The position numbers and the translations under genes were made by a program. Positions 33,987 through 44,125 of a stretch of 64,000 bases of DNA are shown here, piece by piece. How positions within the stretch are numbered: position 1 is the first letter of the stretch; every line of letters starts with the position of its first letter. Source of the DNA: Daucus carota subsp. sativus (lineage: Eukaryota > Streptophyta > Magnoliopsida > Apiales > Apiaceae); assembly GCF_001625215.2 (NCBI RefSeq), contig NC_030381.2, positions 43,336,689 to 43,400,688 on the forward strand. The letters are read 5' to 3'. A model generated the notes under the pieces. It worked only from the letters and a program-made list of their open reading frames with translations. It was not told where the DNA came from and made no database searches.

Positions 33987-34594
33987 TCAAACTGCCTCAG
34001 TGCTAGTGATCACATCATCTATTTTGTGATCTGACTCAAAAAATGCAAGCTTGCACTAATCAGGAGTATTAATCTTCACCATGATAAGCTTTAACCGTCT
34101 GTTGTTTCTCACTGGCAGAGAAAAAACGTTGGCTTACCTTTGTCATCATCGAACATTGACAAAGGCGATGGAAATGACTTGGTCTTTCTTTTCTTGGTTT
34201 CTTTATCGAATTTTGTCAATTTTACATTAGCTCTAGATTTCTCACGGTCCTCAAAAACACTGTCTAGGCTCCCCTGGTTACAGCTCTCGAATCCCAGACT
34301 ATCTGTACATGAAGCCAATTTGTCTATATCACGCGGCTGTTGAGAACTTTGAGTCTGGTTTCAATCAGATCAGTTTTTACCGGAATATTATTGATAAACG
34401 CAGATGAATCAATGACATTGCGAGGTTTTGGAATCTCTCCGGAAGTTGCAAGTAAATCAAGATCGGTGTCACAGTTGGTGAAATGAGTGGAGTAACTGGG
34501 TGGTGATTGGCGGACGAGTCTTCTTGGGGAGGAGTAAGAGCCGTTGATGAGTGTTGAATAAGGTGTAGAAACTCATTCTGCAAAAATTGATCAT
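33987..34594 (-). pseudogene. FAF-like copy 3, full-length but frameshifted
   Basis: Covers the whole gene from the ATG site (34594) to the homologue of the copy-8 stop (33989-33987). The 5' part MINFCRMSFYTLFN runs out of frame after a small deletion; the middle SCTDSLGFESCNQ...SFPSPLSMFDDDKGKPTFFL is open; another short deletion within the FAF domain then puts a stop after FFLCQ. It shares with copy 8 the C-terminal stop (GCAGTTTGAGAG) where copy 1 reads GCAGCTGGAGAG, so copies 3 and 8 are sisters. Confidence 0.8.
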
Positions 34595-34859
34595 TTGGAA
34601 ATGTGATTGTGATGGTAATATTATTGCGATTAAAACTAGAGAGATATAGATAGGAGGGTCTTCGCTATTCGCGGCGTAAATTTTTGACCAAATTTATGAA
34701 ATATGATCCTTCGCATATGCATACTATTCAATTTTTTAAACTTAATTCGCGTGACATGAATCCCAAGCCCAGAAAAATACGTGCAGTAGTATATCCGATT
34801 CATGCAATGAATATAACATTAATTATATTTTATTGGAATTATAATCAAAGCAAATATTG

Positions 34860-35047
34860 ATAAAGAGAGAATGAATCAATGACATTGTCAGGTTTTGGAA
34901 TCTCTCCAGAAGTTGCAAGAAAATTAAAACGCCACCTAGAGGAAATGGTGTAACTGGCCCGTGATTGGAAGAGTACTTATGGGGAGTAAGAGCAATGGAT
35001 GCAGTGTTGAATATGGTATAGAAACTCTTTTTGCAAAACTTGATCAT
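34860..35047 (-). pseudogene. FAF-like copy 4 (5' fragment)
   Basis: Begins MIKFCKKSFYTIFNTASIAL at 35047, then an internal deletion and frameshift; stops corresponding to the FAF body are absent because the copy ends at the shared breakpoint near 34860. Cannot make a FAF domain. Confidence 0.75.
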
Positions 35048-35299
35048 TTTGAAATGTGACTGTGATGGGAATATTGCTGCAAAACTAGAGAGATATATAT
35101 AAATAGGAGGGTCTTCGCTATTCGCGGCGTAATTTTTTGACCAAATTTATGAAATATGATCCTTTGCATATGCATGCTACTTTTTTAAACTGCGTTCTCA
35201 TGACATAAATCCCAACCAAAAAATAACGGGGAGAATATCCGATTCATGCAATGAACATAACATTACTTGTATTTTATAGGAATAATAATTAAAGCAAAT

Positions 35300-35510
35300 A
35301 TTGAGAAGCGAGAATGAATCAATGACATTGTCAAGTTTTGGAATCTCTCCGGAAGTTGCAAGAAAATTAAGTGTCGCCACCAAGAAGTGGAGTAAGTGGG
35401 TGGTGATTGATTAATTGGCGGACGAGTCTTCTTGGGGAGGAGCAAGAGCATTGGAATTTGGATGAACTGTTGAATAAGGTGCAGAAACTCTTTCTACAAA
35501 AACTAATCAT
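35300..35510 (-). pseudogene. FAF-like copy 5 (5' fragment)
   Basis: Begins MISFCRKSFCTLFN at 35510, with a small insertion and frameshift after 14 codons. It ends at the same breakpoint as its neighbours. No FAF domain. Confidence 0.72.
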
Positions 35511-35754
35511 TTTGAAATGTGATTGTGATGGGAATATTGCTGCAAAACTAGAGAGATATAGATAAGAGGGTCTTCACTACTCAGTGACGTAATTTTTTGA
35601 TATGATCTTTTGCATACACATGCTACTAATGTTTTTAAGCTGTATTCGCGTGACATGAATCCCAAGCCTAAAATAAATACGCGGTGGAGTATATCCGATT
35701 CATGCAATGAATATAACATTGATTGTATTTTATAAGAATAATAATTAAAACAAA

Positions 35755-35950
35755 TATTGATAAGCGAGAATGAATCAATGACATTGTCATGTTTTGGAAT
35801 CTCTCCAAAAGTTGCAAGAAAATTAAAACGGGTGTCAGCCACCAGGAAGTGGAGTAACTGGTGATTGGAATAGTATTCTTGGGGAGGAGTAAGAGCAGTG
35901 GGTGCAATGTTGAATAAAGTGTATAAACTCTTTCCGCAAAAGTCGATCAT
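35755..35950 (-). pseudogene. FAF-like copy 6 (5' fragment, still open)
   Basis: The least damaged 5' fragment: MIDFCGKSLYTLFN at 35950 stays open through VIDSFSLINI, then runs on into flank sequence, giving a 147-codon open frame with no FAF domain. It could make a short peptide if its TATA-like box (about 35990-36000) is active, but there is no evidence of that. Confidence 0.72.
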
Positions 35951-36199
35951 TTTGAAATGTGATTGTGATGGGAATATTGCTACAAGACAAGACAGTTATA
36001 GATTGGAGGGCCATCACTATTCACGGTGTAATTTTTTGACCAAATTTATGAAATATGATCCTTCACATAGGCGCTACTCAATTTTTTAAAATGCATTCAC
36101 GTGACATGTTCTAAGCCTTAAAAATACCCGGTGGAGTGTATCCGATTCTTGCAATGAATATAACATTAATTGTATTTTATTGAAATTATAATTAAAGAA

Positions 36200-36395
36200 A
36201 ATATGGATAGGCGAGAAATAATCAATGACATTGTCAGGTTTTGGAATCTCTCCCTTGCAAGAAAATTAAAACAGGTGTCGCAACCAAGAAGTGGCGTAAC
36301 TGGCTGGTGATTGGAAGAGTATTCTTTTGAAGGTGTAAAAGCAGGGGATGTAGTATTGAATAATGTGAGGAACTCTTTGTGTAAAATCTGATCAA
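36200..36395 (-). pseudogene. FAF-like copy 7 (5' fragment, start lost)
   Basis: Homologous to the first ~65 codons, but the ATG site reads TTTGATCAG and a deletion removes about nine bases in the 'gaatctctcc...ttgcaag' region. It ends the array. The adjacent flank is shorter than in other units. Confidence 0.7.
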
Positions 36396-36661
36396 ACTAT
36401 GATTGTGATGGCAATATGTTCTAAAAATAGAAATTTTTTGGAGCAAATTTATAAAACTTGACCATTTGCACAGGCATATTGCTAACAATTATATTAAAAG
36501 CTAAAAATACAACTGTAAGAAGACACTATTAAAAACAAATACTCCTTGCATGGTTGCAACTAGACTGAATCAATCACACATAGTTTGATATGGTGCTACT
36601 TTGCGGTGAAGGAATAAATGATTCTGCTCTCTGAATCATTGCTGAATGATGGGAAAAAAAG

Positions 36662-36825
36662 GTTTGCAACATAACTGTGTACATAAAATTTGTACATAAT
36701 GATGTGGCAAGTGATGTGGTGGGTTTTAATTGGGATTGTTGATGTAACTGCAGGGGCTCATTCCAATTAAAATCCACAACATGTCATTATGTACATGTTT
36801 TTGTACACAATTATGTGCACCAAGC
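36662..36825. mobile_element. Palindromic MITE with a paralogous empty site
   Basis: The left arm GTGTACATAAAATTTGTACA, then ATGATGTGG and GGTTTTAATTGG, is mirrored by CCAATTAAAATCC, CATTATGTACAT and TGTACACAATTATGTGCAC on the right. The paralogous stretch near 32680-32710 lacks this block, so it inserted after that duplication. About 160 bp, non-coding. Confidence 0.65.
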
Positions 36826-37562
36826 ATTTTCCTAATTCACAATGGATCAAATAGTGCCTGTGAAGGGGCTTGGTAAAAAATAAGGAGGTAATAAACTATA
36901 AAATACAAAATATTTTAAACTCAACATTTTAAAATTTTATGCATAAAGCAACAAATTACCAAATCCTAATACGACAACTAGTCAATAATTATACATTCTT
37001 AGAAATTATACTAGCAAAAATATTAATATAATAAAAAATTTATTTCAAAATACTCATGAAAAAATATATTAAAATTGTGGGGTGCAAAGTGAAAACCCCA
37101 CATCTGTTAATTTTAACGGTCAGTTAAACCAGAAAGTGGTCAAAGAGGTGCAAAGCGAAGCGCTTTTCAAACTTGAGTGTGCATACTGCCAAAAAATATT
37201 GTTTGAGACCAAATCGAAACAACGCCTAAACATTTAGGGTGCAAAGTGTTAATCATTCTTTACTGATTAAATGAAACATCTAAAGTTAACTGAGAATTGA
37301 TATTGTAGACATAAGTACAAGTGTTTTAAATGCTTTAAATTGTTCACTCTTCTACCTTTGTATAAAATCTTTAGTATGTATCATGTGTTTTAGGTATATT
37401 AATTCTGACCACAAGATTAAATCTGATCCAATGGATGAAAGTATGGTCTCTCCCTTAGTACCGGTCTCTTTTGAACATGTAAGAATTTTCAAATGTACAT
37501 TAAACTATTACGCGAAAATTTATTTATTTAAATAAATGATATATAATATTTTAAAGTGATCA

Positions 37563-38484
37563 TCTATATTATACTATTATATTATATACTTATATATAAT
37601 AAGCGTAAGGGAGATAATTTGGTCGCATGGTCCTCTGGTCCAAAAGCTTATCATCCGTTGGATCTTATATTGAACAAATAAGCACCGTTAGATTGGAACA
37701 AAATTAAATTCTGAGCTTATCATCCGTTGGATCTTATATTGAACAAATAAGCACCGTTAGATTGGAACAAAATTAAATTCTGTTCTAGAAGGCAACTGAT
37801 ATCCACTTGCATGTTTATAATTTCTTTTCTGAATCCAAAACAAATTCTGTCTTTCACATGTATATGATTTTTTTTAATCCTAAATAAATATTTCCTACCA
37901 GTTTTATTCGTAGAATCATATAAATCTCACCGTCACAATTTTTTTATAATATATTTTAAAATTAATAAGCCGGATTTATGTGAGGAACAAATACAAAAAC
38001 TTTTTCTTAATCCAAAATAGATTCTACCTTCTTATTGCATATTTATGATTCCTTTTCTTAATTCAAAACAAATTATGTTTATCAATTTTAATTTAGAACC
38101 ATATAAATTTTTTGAAAAATATTTAAATCACATTATAATAATTTTAATATAAAACACATTTATTAATATAATCTAATAGGAGTTGGCATAATGTATTCCA
38201 CTCAAAATATATTAAAATTTGATAGATAAAATTTAATACTTTGGCATGATACATACGAGAAAAGGAATTGCTTGATTAAAATAATTTATTTGAAACCATT
38301 AATGACTGTGATGATGTATTTACCAAAGTTCTAACTTACAAACAAATCATAATTTCGAATTTTATTTTATTGAAAATTTTAATTTATTATTTATAAATTA
38401 AATTTTTCCACACCATTTAAAATATATTTAAAAAGTTTATAAATAATTAAAAAGCTCCCGTACCTTGCACGGGCTACAAGCTAG
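37563..38484 (+). mobile_element. Non-autonomous Helitron-like element
   Basis: The 5' end TCTATATTATACTATTATAT follows an A. The 3' end has the hairpin CCCGTACCTTGCACGGG, then CTACAAGCTAG ending in CTAG before a T. TC...CTRR ends, a 3' hairpin about 10 bases from the end and insertion between A and T are the Helitron signature. There is no Rep/Helicase frame. It contains a 69-bp tandem duplication. Confidence 0.7.
37645..37782. repeat. 69-bp tandem duplication inside the Helitron-like element
   Basis: AGCTTATCATCCGTTGGATC through AAATTAAATTCTG occurs twice, near-identical, at about 37645 and 37714. The lack of divergence suggests a recent slippage event. Confidence 0.85.
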
Positions 38485-38848
38485 TATTATTAAAGATGAA
38501 ACATTAAAAAATTTGGTCAGTCGGTCGGTATGTGACCCAATTATGGCCTAATTATATATTCAATTATACCTTTTAACTAAAAATATTATTCTTTTTATAT
38601 TTTCTGACTAAAAAAAATTCAGTTTCCTAAAAACAACATTGGACAACATAGTAACTACCCTTTTTAATTAAAGCACATTATCTTTTTAAGACTTCTAACC
38701 GATTTTCTACAATTAACACATACAAATAAGAAAGATAATATTATCATATATAATTGTTAATATACAACCAATATTATTTTTCAACTAAATACACTAATGT
38801 TATTTTTAATTATTCCATGTTATCACTTTAAAAAAGTAATATCAGAGG

Positions 38849-39138
38849 TCTATACTATCTATTATACTATATTATGCTATATATTATTATTGTTACTACT
38901 ACTATTATTATTATATTAAAATTGAAATATTAATAATTTTATTGGTTGAATGAGTTTTATCGGCTGTTCGGTATTATTCTACGGGTCTACGTAATAAATA
39001 ATGTATTCTAATAAACTTTTTTATTATCAATTAAATCAAAACATTTAAAAATTTGGTCAATATGATTGATTTGTATTTTTATTAAATTTAAAATATAAAT
39101 AATAAAATTATAAATATTATGACAGGGTTACAAGCTAG
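38849..39138 (+). mobile_element. Second, shorter Helitron-like fragment
   Basis: Starts TCTATACTATCTATTATACT and ends GGGTTACAAGCTAG before T, the same terminal 12 bases as the upstream element (TACAAGCTAG). The terminal hairpin is decayed. About 290 bp. Confidence 0.45.
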
Positions 39139-39479
39139 TATACGTTTATTAACAAGAGAGATATGAGTAGAGAACAATATAAGAGAAAACAAGCAATAAC
39201 TGGCTGTATAAAGCATATATACAAGATAACCGGCTATACAAAGCATACTAAATATATCAAGAACTTGACATAACTCCCATCATCACTCATCTTTTCCATG
39301 TCATTCTGAATAGATTACGTAGCTAACTCCTCCGGCGATCTTCTCCACCACCACCACTCGTCAGAACCTTCCACCCTGCTCAACACTTTAAGATATAATC
39401 TGCTGTTATATATCTATTTATCACAAGGGAGAACCTATCTTACAAACACCTTCTTGTTGTTGCTATCACTTGAGATCTC

Positions 39480-40109
39480 TCAAACTGCGTCAGTGCTAGT
39501 GATCACATCATCTATTTTGTGATCTGATTCCAGAAGATGCAATCTTAGCCGTCCATTATCTCTAGATGCACGAAGGCTCTGATCAGGCGTATTAATGTTT
39601 ACCTTGATAAGCTTTAACCGACCATTATTTCTCACTGGATGGAGAAAAAACGTTGGCTTACCTTTGTCATCCAACGTTGACAAAGGCGGTGGAAATGACT
39701 TGTTCTTAATTTTCTTGGTTTCTTTATCGAATTTTGTAAATTTTACATTAGCTCTAGATTTCTGCGTGTCCTTAAAAACACCGTCTTGGCTGCTCTCGTT
39801 ATGGCTCTCGAATCCCAAACTCTCTGTACATGAAGCCAATTTGTCTATATCACAGCTGTTGAGCGTGAGCCCGGTTTCGATCTGATCACTTTTTACAGGA
39901 ATATTGATGAACGAGGATGAATCGGTGACACTGTCATGTTTTGGAATCTCTCCCGAAGATGCAATGGAATCAAGATCGGTGTCACATTTGGTGACAGGAA
40001 GTGAAGTAATTGGGTGGTGATTGGTAGACGAGTCTTCTTGGGGAGGAGTAAGAGCAATTATTGCAGTGTTGAATAAGGTGGAGAAACTCTTTTTGCAAAA
40101 ACTAATCAT
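39480..40109 (-). CDS. FANTASTIC FOUR-like protein, copy 8 (open, shorter C-terminus)
   Basis: A single intronless frame of 209 residues, MISFCKKSFSTLFN...TSTDAV. Collinear with copy 1: CTESLGFES (about 93-101), a Lys-rich linker, then the FAF domain (about 138-193) with SFPPPLSTLDDKGKPTFFL, VRNNGRLKLIKV and ASRDNGRLRLHLL. It stops at a TGA where copy 1 has GGA, so it lacks the ~46-residue tail; the homologous tail sequence still lies downstream in decayed form (39310-39400). TATATATA near 40163-40154 is a likely TATA box about 50 bases upstream. Open over its full length while six relatives decayed, which suggests it may be functional (inference). Confidence 0.78.
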   Translation of the reverse strand: MISFCKKSFSTLFNTAIIALTPPQEDSSTNHHPITSLPVTKCDTDLDSIASSGEIPKHDSVTDSSSFINIPVKSDQIETGLTLNSCDIDKLASCTESLGFESHNESSQDGVFKDTQKSRANVKFTKFDKETKKIKNKSFPPPLSTLDDKGKPTFFLHPVRNNGRLKLIKVNINTPDQSLRASRDNGRLRLHLLESDHKIDDVITSTDAV

Positions 40110-40159
40110 TTTGAAATGAAATTGTGATGGGAATATTGCTCTAAAACTAGAAAGATATA

Positions 40160-40830
40160 TATAGGAGGGTCGTGGTCGTTCAGCAGCGTAATTTTTTGAC
40201 CAAATTTAAAAAATATGATACTTTGCATACGCATGCTAGTCAATTTTTCAAACTACACCCGCATCACATGAAAAGACGTGGTGGAGTATATCCGATTCAC
40301 ACAATCAATATAAAATTAGCCGTATTTTATTGTAATTATAATTAAAAAAATATTTTAGTTTTGAATATTATTGTAAATGTGTCACACCAATCTTACAGAT
40401 TTCGTGAATTATAAATGTGTTACTCTTACTATTTTAACAATGACAACAATGATCGAAGTATAAATATTTTAACATTAATAACAACAATCGAACTATAAAT
40501 GTGTTACTTTTACCATTTCAGCATTACCAGCAACAATCGAATCATAACAATGCAATAAATTGATCTTCGGGGCAATGTTACCTTCAAGTAAGCTTCTGCA
40601 CGCTAAGGTAACCAATTGAACTAAGTGGTTGGTATCACTTAACAAAGTTCTTAAGGATTTACGTTTTTCACTATTATTAGTTGTGTGAACCTCTAATAAA
40701 TTTTCTGATATAAGAATTATAAAGAACAAACACAATATATTTACATTAAAACAAAACTTAAAAAATATTGCAAATTTAAGTATATATAAAATTATATTTG
40801 TATTTCAACGTCTGACGAACGAATGGATCT
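40160..40830. repeat. FAF upstream segment, paralogous to 42664-43255
   Basis: Shares with 42664-43255 an ordered series of phrases: 'gcgtaattttttgacc', 'atatccgattca', 'ggtaa..aattgaac.aagtggtt', 'tatttgtatttcaacgtctgacgaac'. Divergence is moderate with indels. A segmental duplication that carried the FAF promoter side. Confidence 0.8.
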
Positions 40831-40839
40831 CTTATGAAT

Positions 40840-41630
40840 TAATATATCTGCCAACTACAAACTCCTGCTAATGCACTCGAACTCCTAACTGTACCACATA
40901 AATGGAAATGAAAATTGAATCTTAGAATATTGAAACTATATTTTTTACTTCAACGAGGGGTTATGTAGTTTGAATCGGTCGATTGCAAGATTAAAACTAC
41001 AAACTACTACCTACTTTTTTGCCCCTCCTAGTTAAAATATTTAGAAATAGATAAGACTTAGTGATACATGACAGAGGGTCAAAATTACTTATATATCAAC
41101 AATAACTTTTACGATTCGAATAGTTCGATGATCATATTGTTAATATAATATTTTATACTATGCACTAATAAAAATGTGTGCATATAAAAATTTTAGGCGC
41201 TATTAGAAATAAGGTTATTCGGCAAAATCTTATATTTATAACCACTATACTAGATGTTTTACTAATAAAAGTGTCAATATATATCGAATATTACATTATA
41301 AATGATATTTTTGTGATGATTCATTATGAATTTTTAACTACAAACTAATGCTGACCATTCTGACGCTAGAACATCGTCTCTCAACTCCTAACTATACAAA
41401 CATATACGAAATTGAGTCCTAGAATATTTAAAACTATATTCCTACTTCAAATATGAATGATATGGTCTGAACCCGTCAATTGCAACCCCAAACTACAAAC
41501 TACTACCTACTTTTGCGGCAGCCGTAATTATTAAAATATTTGAAATTCAATTATGTGTAGAGGTGCATGACAATGATTCAAAACTATTTATGTCAATAAA
41601 TTATGCGATTTGAATAGTTTGATAAACAAC
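40840..41630. repeat. Imperfect ~490-bp tandem duplication
   Basis: 40850-41170 and 41335-41620 share 'aactacaaactactacctactttt', 'actcctaact', 'gaat.ttagaatatt' and 'cgatt.gaatagtt.gat' in the same order. No coding capacity. Confidence 0.6.
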
Positions 41631-41997
41631 TTTACATAGCAAATTCATAATAAAAACTCTCATGCAAAATATCAATTTGTATTAATTATTTTTTACAATT
41701 CATGATTCCGACGAAAGCAAATAAAATTTTGAAATATATACATTTATTTATCTATTAATTTGCAAATTTCAAATTAAAGGATCATTGTAAAATTTAAGTG
41801 TCAATATAAAATCTTATAGTATGACTAATTAATATGTTTATTTATATTGAGATTTACTCCCATACACACTAAATCAGCTTACAAACAAAAAATATGTCTC
41901 TGACCAATTTTTAATTACTATTTTTAACAACATAAATCACTGGTTTACGTGTACATCACACATCATTATTTTATATACAATATATCTATAAAATATA

Positions 41998-42028
41998 AAT
42001 ATCTATATATATATATATATATATACAC
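41998..42028. repeat. AT dinucleotide microsatellite
   Basis: A run of (AT)n of about 30 bases, in the AT-rich intergenic DNA between FAF copy 8 and the phosphatase gene. Confidence 0.85.
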
Positions 42029-42663
42029 ATGGTATAAGATCATCGTCTTCATCCGTATTTGCGAGGAATTTTATTGATGGTTAATTAAATGACTGATTTA
42101 TTATTTTAAAAGAAGAATTGAATCAGGAGCGACTGTCATCAGGAAATGCTGATACGCTTACAATCAATTTACTAGTCAATTCATATATTATCAGGATTTG
42201 TAAATACTGATGTATCCTATGCTTGAAGCTAGTCAGAATTACAAACGTGATCTAATAATTATTCTTTTTAAATACAATTTAAGTCAAAATATTTTTTAAT
42301 TTAACGTTATATATTCAGTTACGATTTGTTTTGGTAATATATACCGAACATATCGTTTGAGAAATAAATAAGAAACAAACATATCTCTCTGAAAATCCTA
42401 GATGCTACTTCTTTCTATTCTTCATATTCATACAGATTTTGCAGAAGTTTCTTTAGCGAACTGAGGTGCTTGTCGCTGTTGATCATTGTCGTGTCTGTGA
42501 ACGTATTGATCAGTGTTGTTTTATCCTGGAAGTGAGATTGCAAGAAACCCATCACAGCGTAAGTGTAACAATATTCAATTCAACAATAGTCAAGTCTTCT
42601 TCGGAGGACTTGGTGACTTAGTTGTTCGACATTGTTTGATTCTATTAAAGCATCAAACCTTTG

Positions 42664-43255
42664 TTATTGAAGAGGGTCTTCGCTGTTCGTGGCATAATTT
42701 TTTGACCAAATTTATGAAATATGATCCTTTGTATATGCATGTTATAAGTCAATTTTTCAAACTGCAACCGTGTCACATGAATCCCAAGCGCTAAAAAAAA
42801 TATGCGTCGGAATATATCCGATTCATGCAATCAATATAAAATCAATTGTATTTTATAACTAATTATTACAAATATATTAGTTTAGAATATTGTAAGAGTG
42901 TCAAATTAATCTTACAGATTTAAAGGAGTATAGAAGCGTTACTCTTACTATTACAACAATACCAACAACAATTATCGAATCATAACAATACAATAAATTG
43001 ATCTCCGGCCACTTCGACCTTCAAGTAATATGCTTCTGCACATTAAGGTAATAAATTGAACAAAGTGGTTTGTTTCACTTAACAAAGATCTTGAGCATAC
43101 TACATTTTTCTCCATTATCAGTCGCGTGAAGCTTAAAAAAATGATCTAGTTTATGAATTATAAAACACAAATACATCATATTCACAATAAGTGGAAAAAT
43201 ATTGCTCATTTTTATATATAAAAAATTATATTTGTATTTCAACGTCTGACGAACA
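42664..43255. repeat. Orphan FAF upstream segment without a gene
   Basis: Paralogue of 40160-40830. It starts inside the TATA-proximal flank ('gagggtcttcgctgttcgtgg') with no FAF start codon beside it. It marks the right limit of the FAF-related expansion. The small frames at 42513-42830 are not genes. Confidence 0.75.
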
Positions 43256-44125
43256 ATAAATCTCACCTGAATTAATATATAATTGAAGTTTGAGTTTGAG
43301 ACTTGGAGTGAGAGTGTTTGTAGTTGTCAAGTAAGATATTATATATTTAAAAATATATTTTATTCAATGAAATACTTGTAATTTCTTAAAGAATTACTTA
43401 TATGTTTTGAATTAGATGGCAAAATTATTTTCGAGTTGGATTGTGATTGTTTATAGCAGTATAGACAAAACAACTGATTAATTAATTTTATAAAGTGTTT
43501 GAGGATATTATGGACATTTTTAATCAAAATACTAGTCCAAACTTATATATTCCATTCCGATTATAATTCTTTAATAAAATATTTATAAAACTAGACAGTA
43601 TACAATTAACGACAATTCAGCTGTCGACTACGTACCGCCATTTCGCCAACTGACGTTACCTGCGCTTTCGTTAATAATTAGTTTTATATAATGTTTGATT
43701 TATTATGGACATTGTATTCATCAAAATACTATTATACCCTTGATATAATAACTTACTATATTATAAGAAATAAAAATATCTCCTGTCTAAAAATATTACA
43801 CACTACTAAAAATAATTCAACATTATATACAACACTTTTTAATATATAATATACATACATAGATAACGAGTAAAAAGAATAATATAAACAAACAATCCCG
43901 TTTTGTGATAAAATAAAATAATTTAAATTTTAAATCCGATAAGCTAAAGACAGAAAAAAAATCACACATACACGCCCGTATGGCAAGAATATGGTAAAAT
44001 CCAGAGGAAGCAAGAAGAAACATCCTTCTCATGAATCAACTCTTCCATGAAATCCCAACATCGATATACATATACCTCTATACGTATGTGTATATACACA
44101 GAGCGCGAGATTAAATAGCCAGAGA
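43256..44125. other. Intergenic region upstream of the AT74-type gene
   Basis: AT-rich, no gene or element with clear ends. The last 60 bases ('ctatacgtatgtgtatatacac') are the probable promoter and leader of the following gene. Confidence 0.45.

Larger units (their letters stand above)
34637..36427 (-). repeat. Head-to-tail array of four 5'-truncated FAF units (~440-460 bp each)
   Basis: Units start near 34637, 35095, 35549 and 35989 and end near 36427, using the 'tagagagatata' TATA-like phrase as the register. Each unit, on the minus strand, holds a flank ('gattcatgcaatgaatataac', 'cgtgacatgaatcccaa', 'ggtcaaaaaatta'), a TATA-like box, the FAF start and about 65-70 codons. All break at the same point, after the codons for LINI, and the next unit's flank follows. 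The common breakpoint says that one truncation arose and was then amplified. Confidence 0.85.
36900..39479. other. AT-rich region with two Helitron-like elements
   Basis: No gene is supportable. 37075-37265 holds a repeat-like fragment with 'gggtgcaaagtg' near both ends. The Helitron-like elements and the 69-bp duplication are listed separately. 39140-39480 is homologous to 33745-33985, the 3' flank of FAF copy 3, and so is the 3' region of FAF copy 8. Confidence 0.55.

Noticed and set aside
34637-36427. CRISPR-like array
   Set aside because: Units are about 450 bp, diverged, and contain gene fragments; there is no short repeat-spacer pattern and the genome is plant nuclear.
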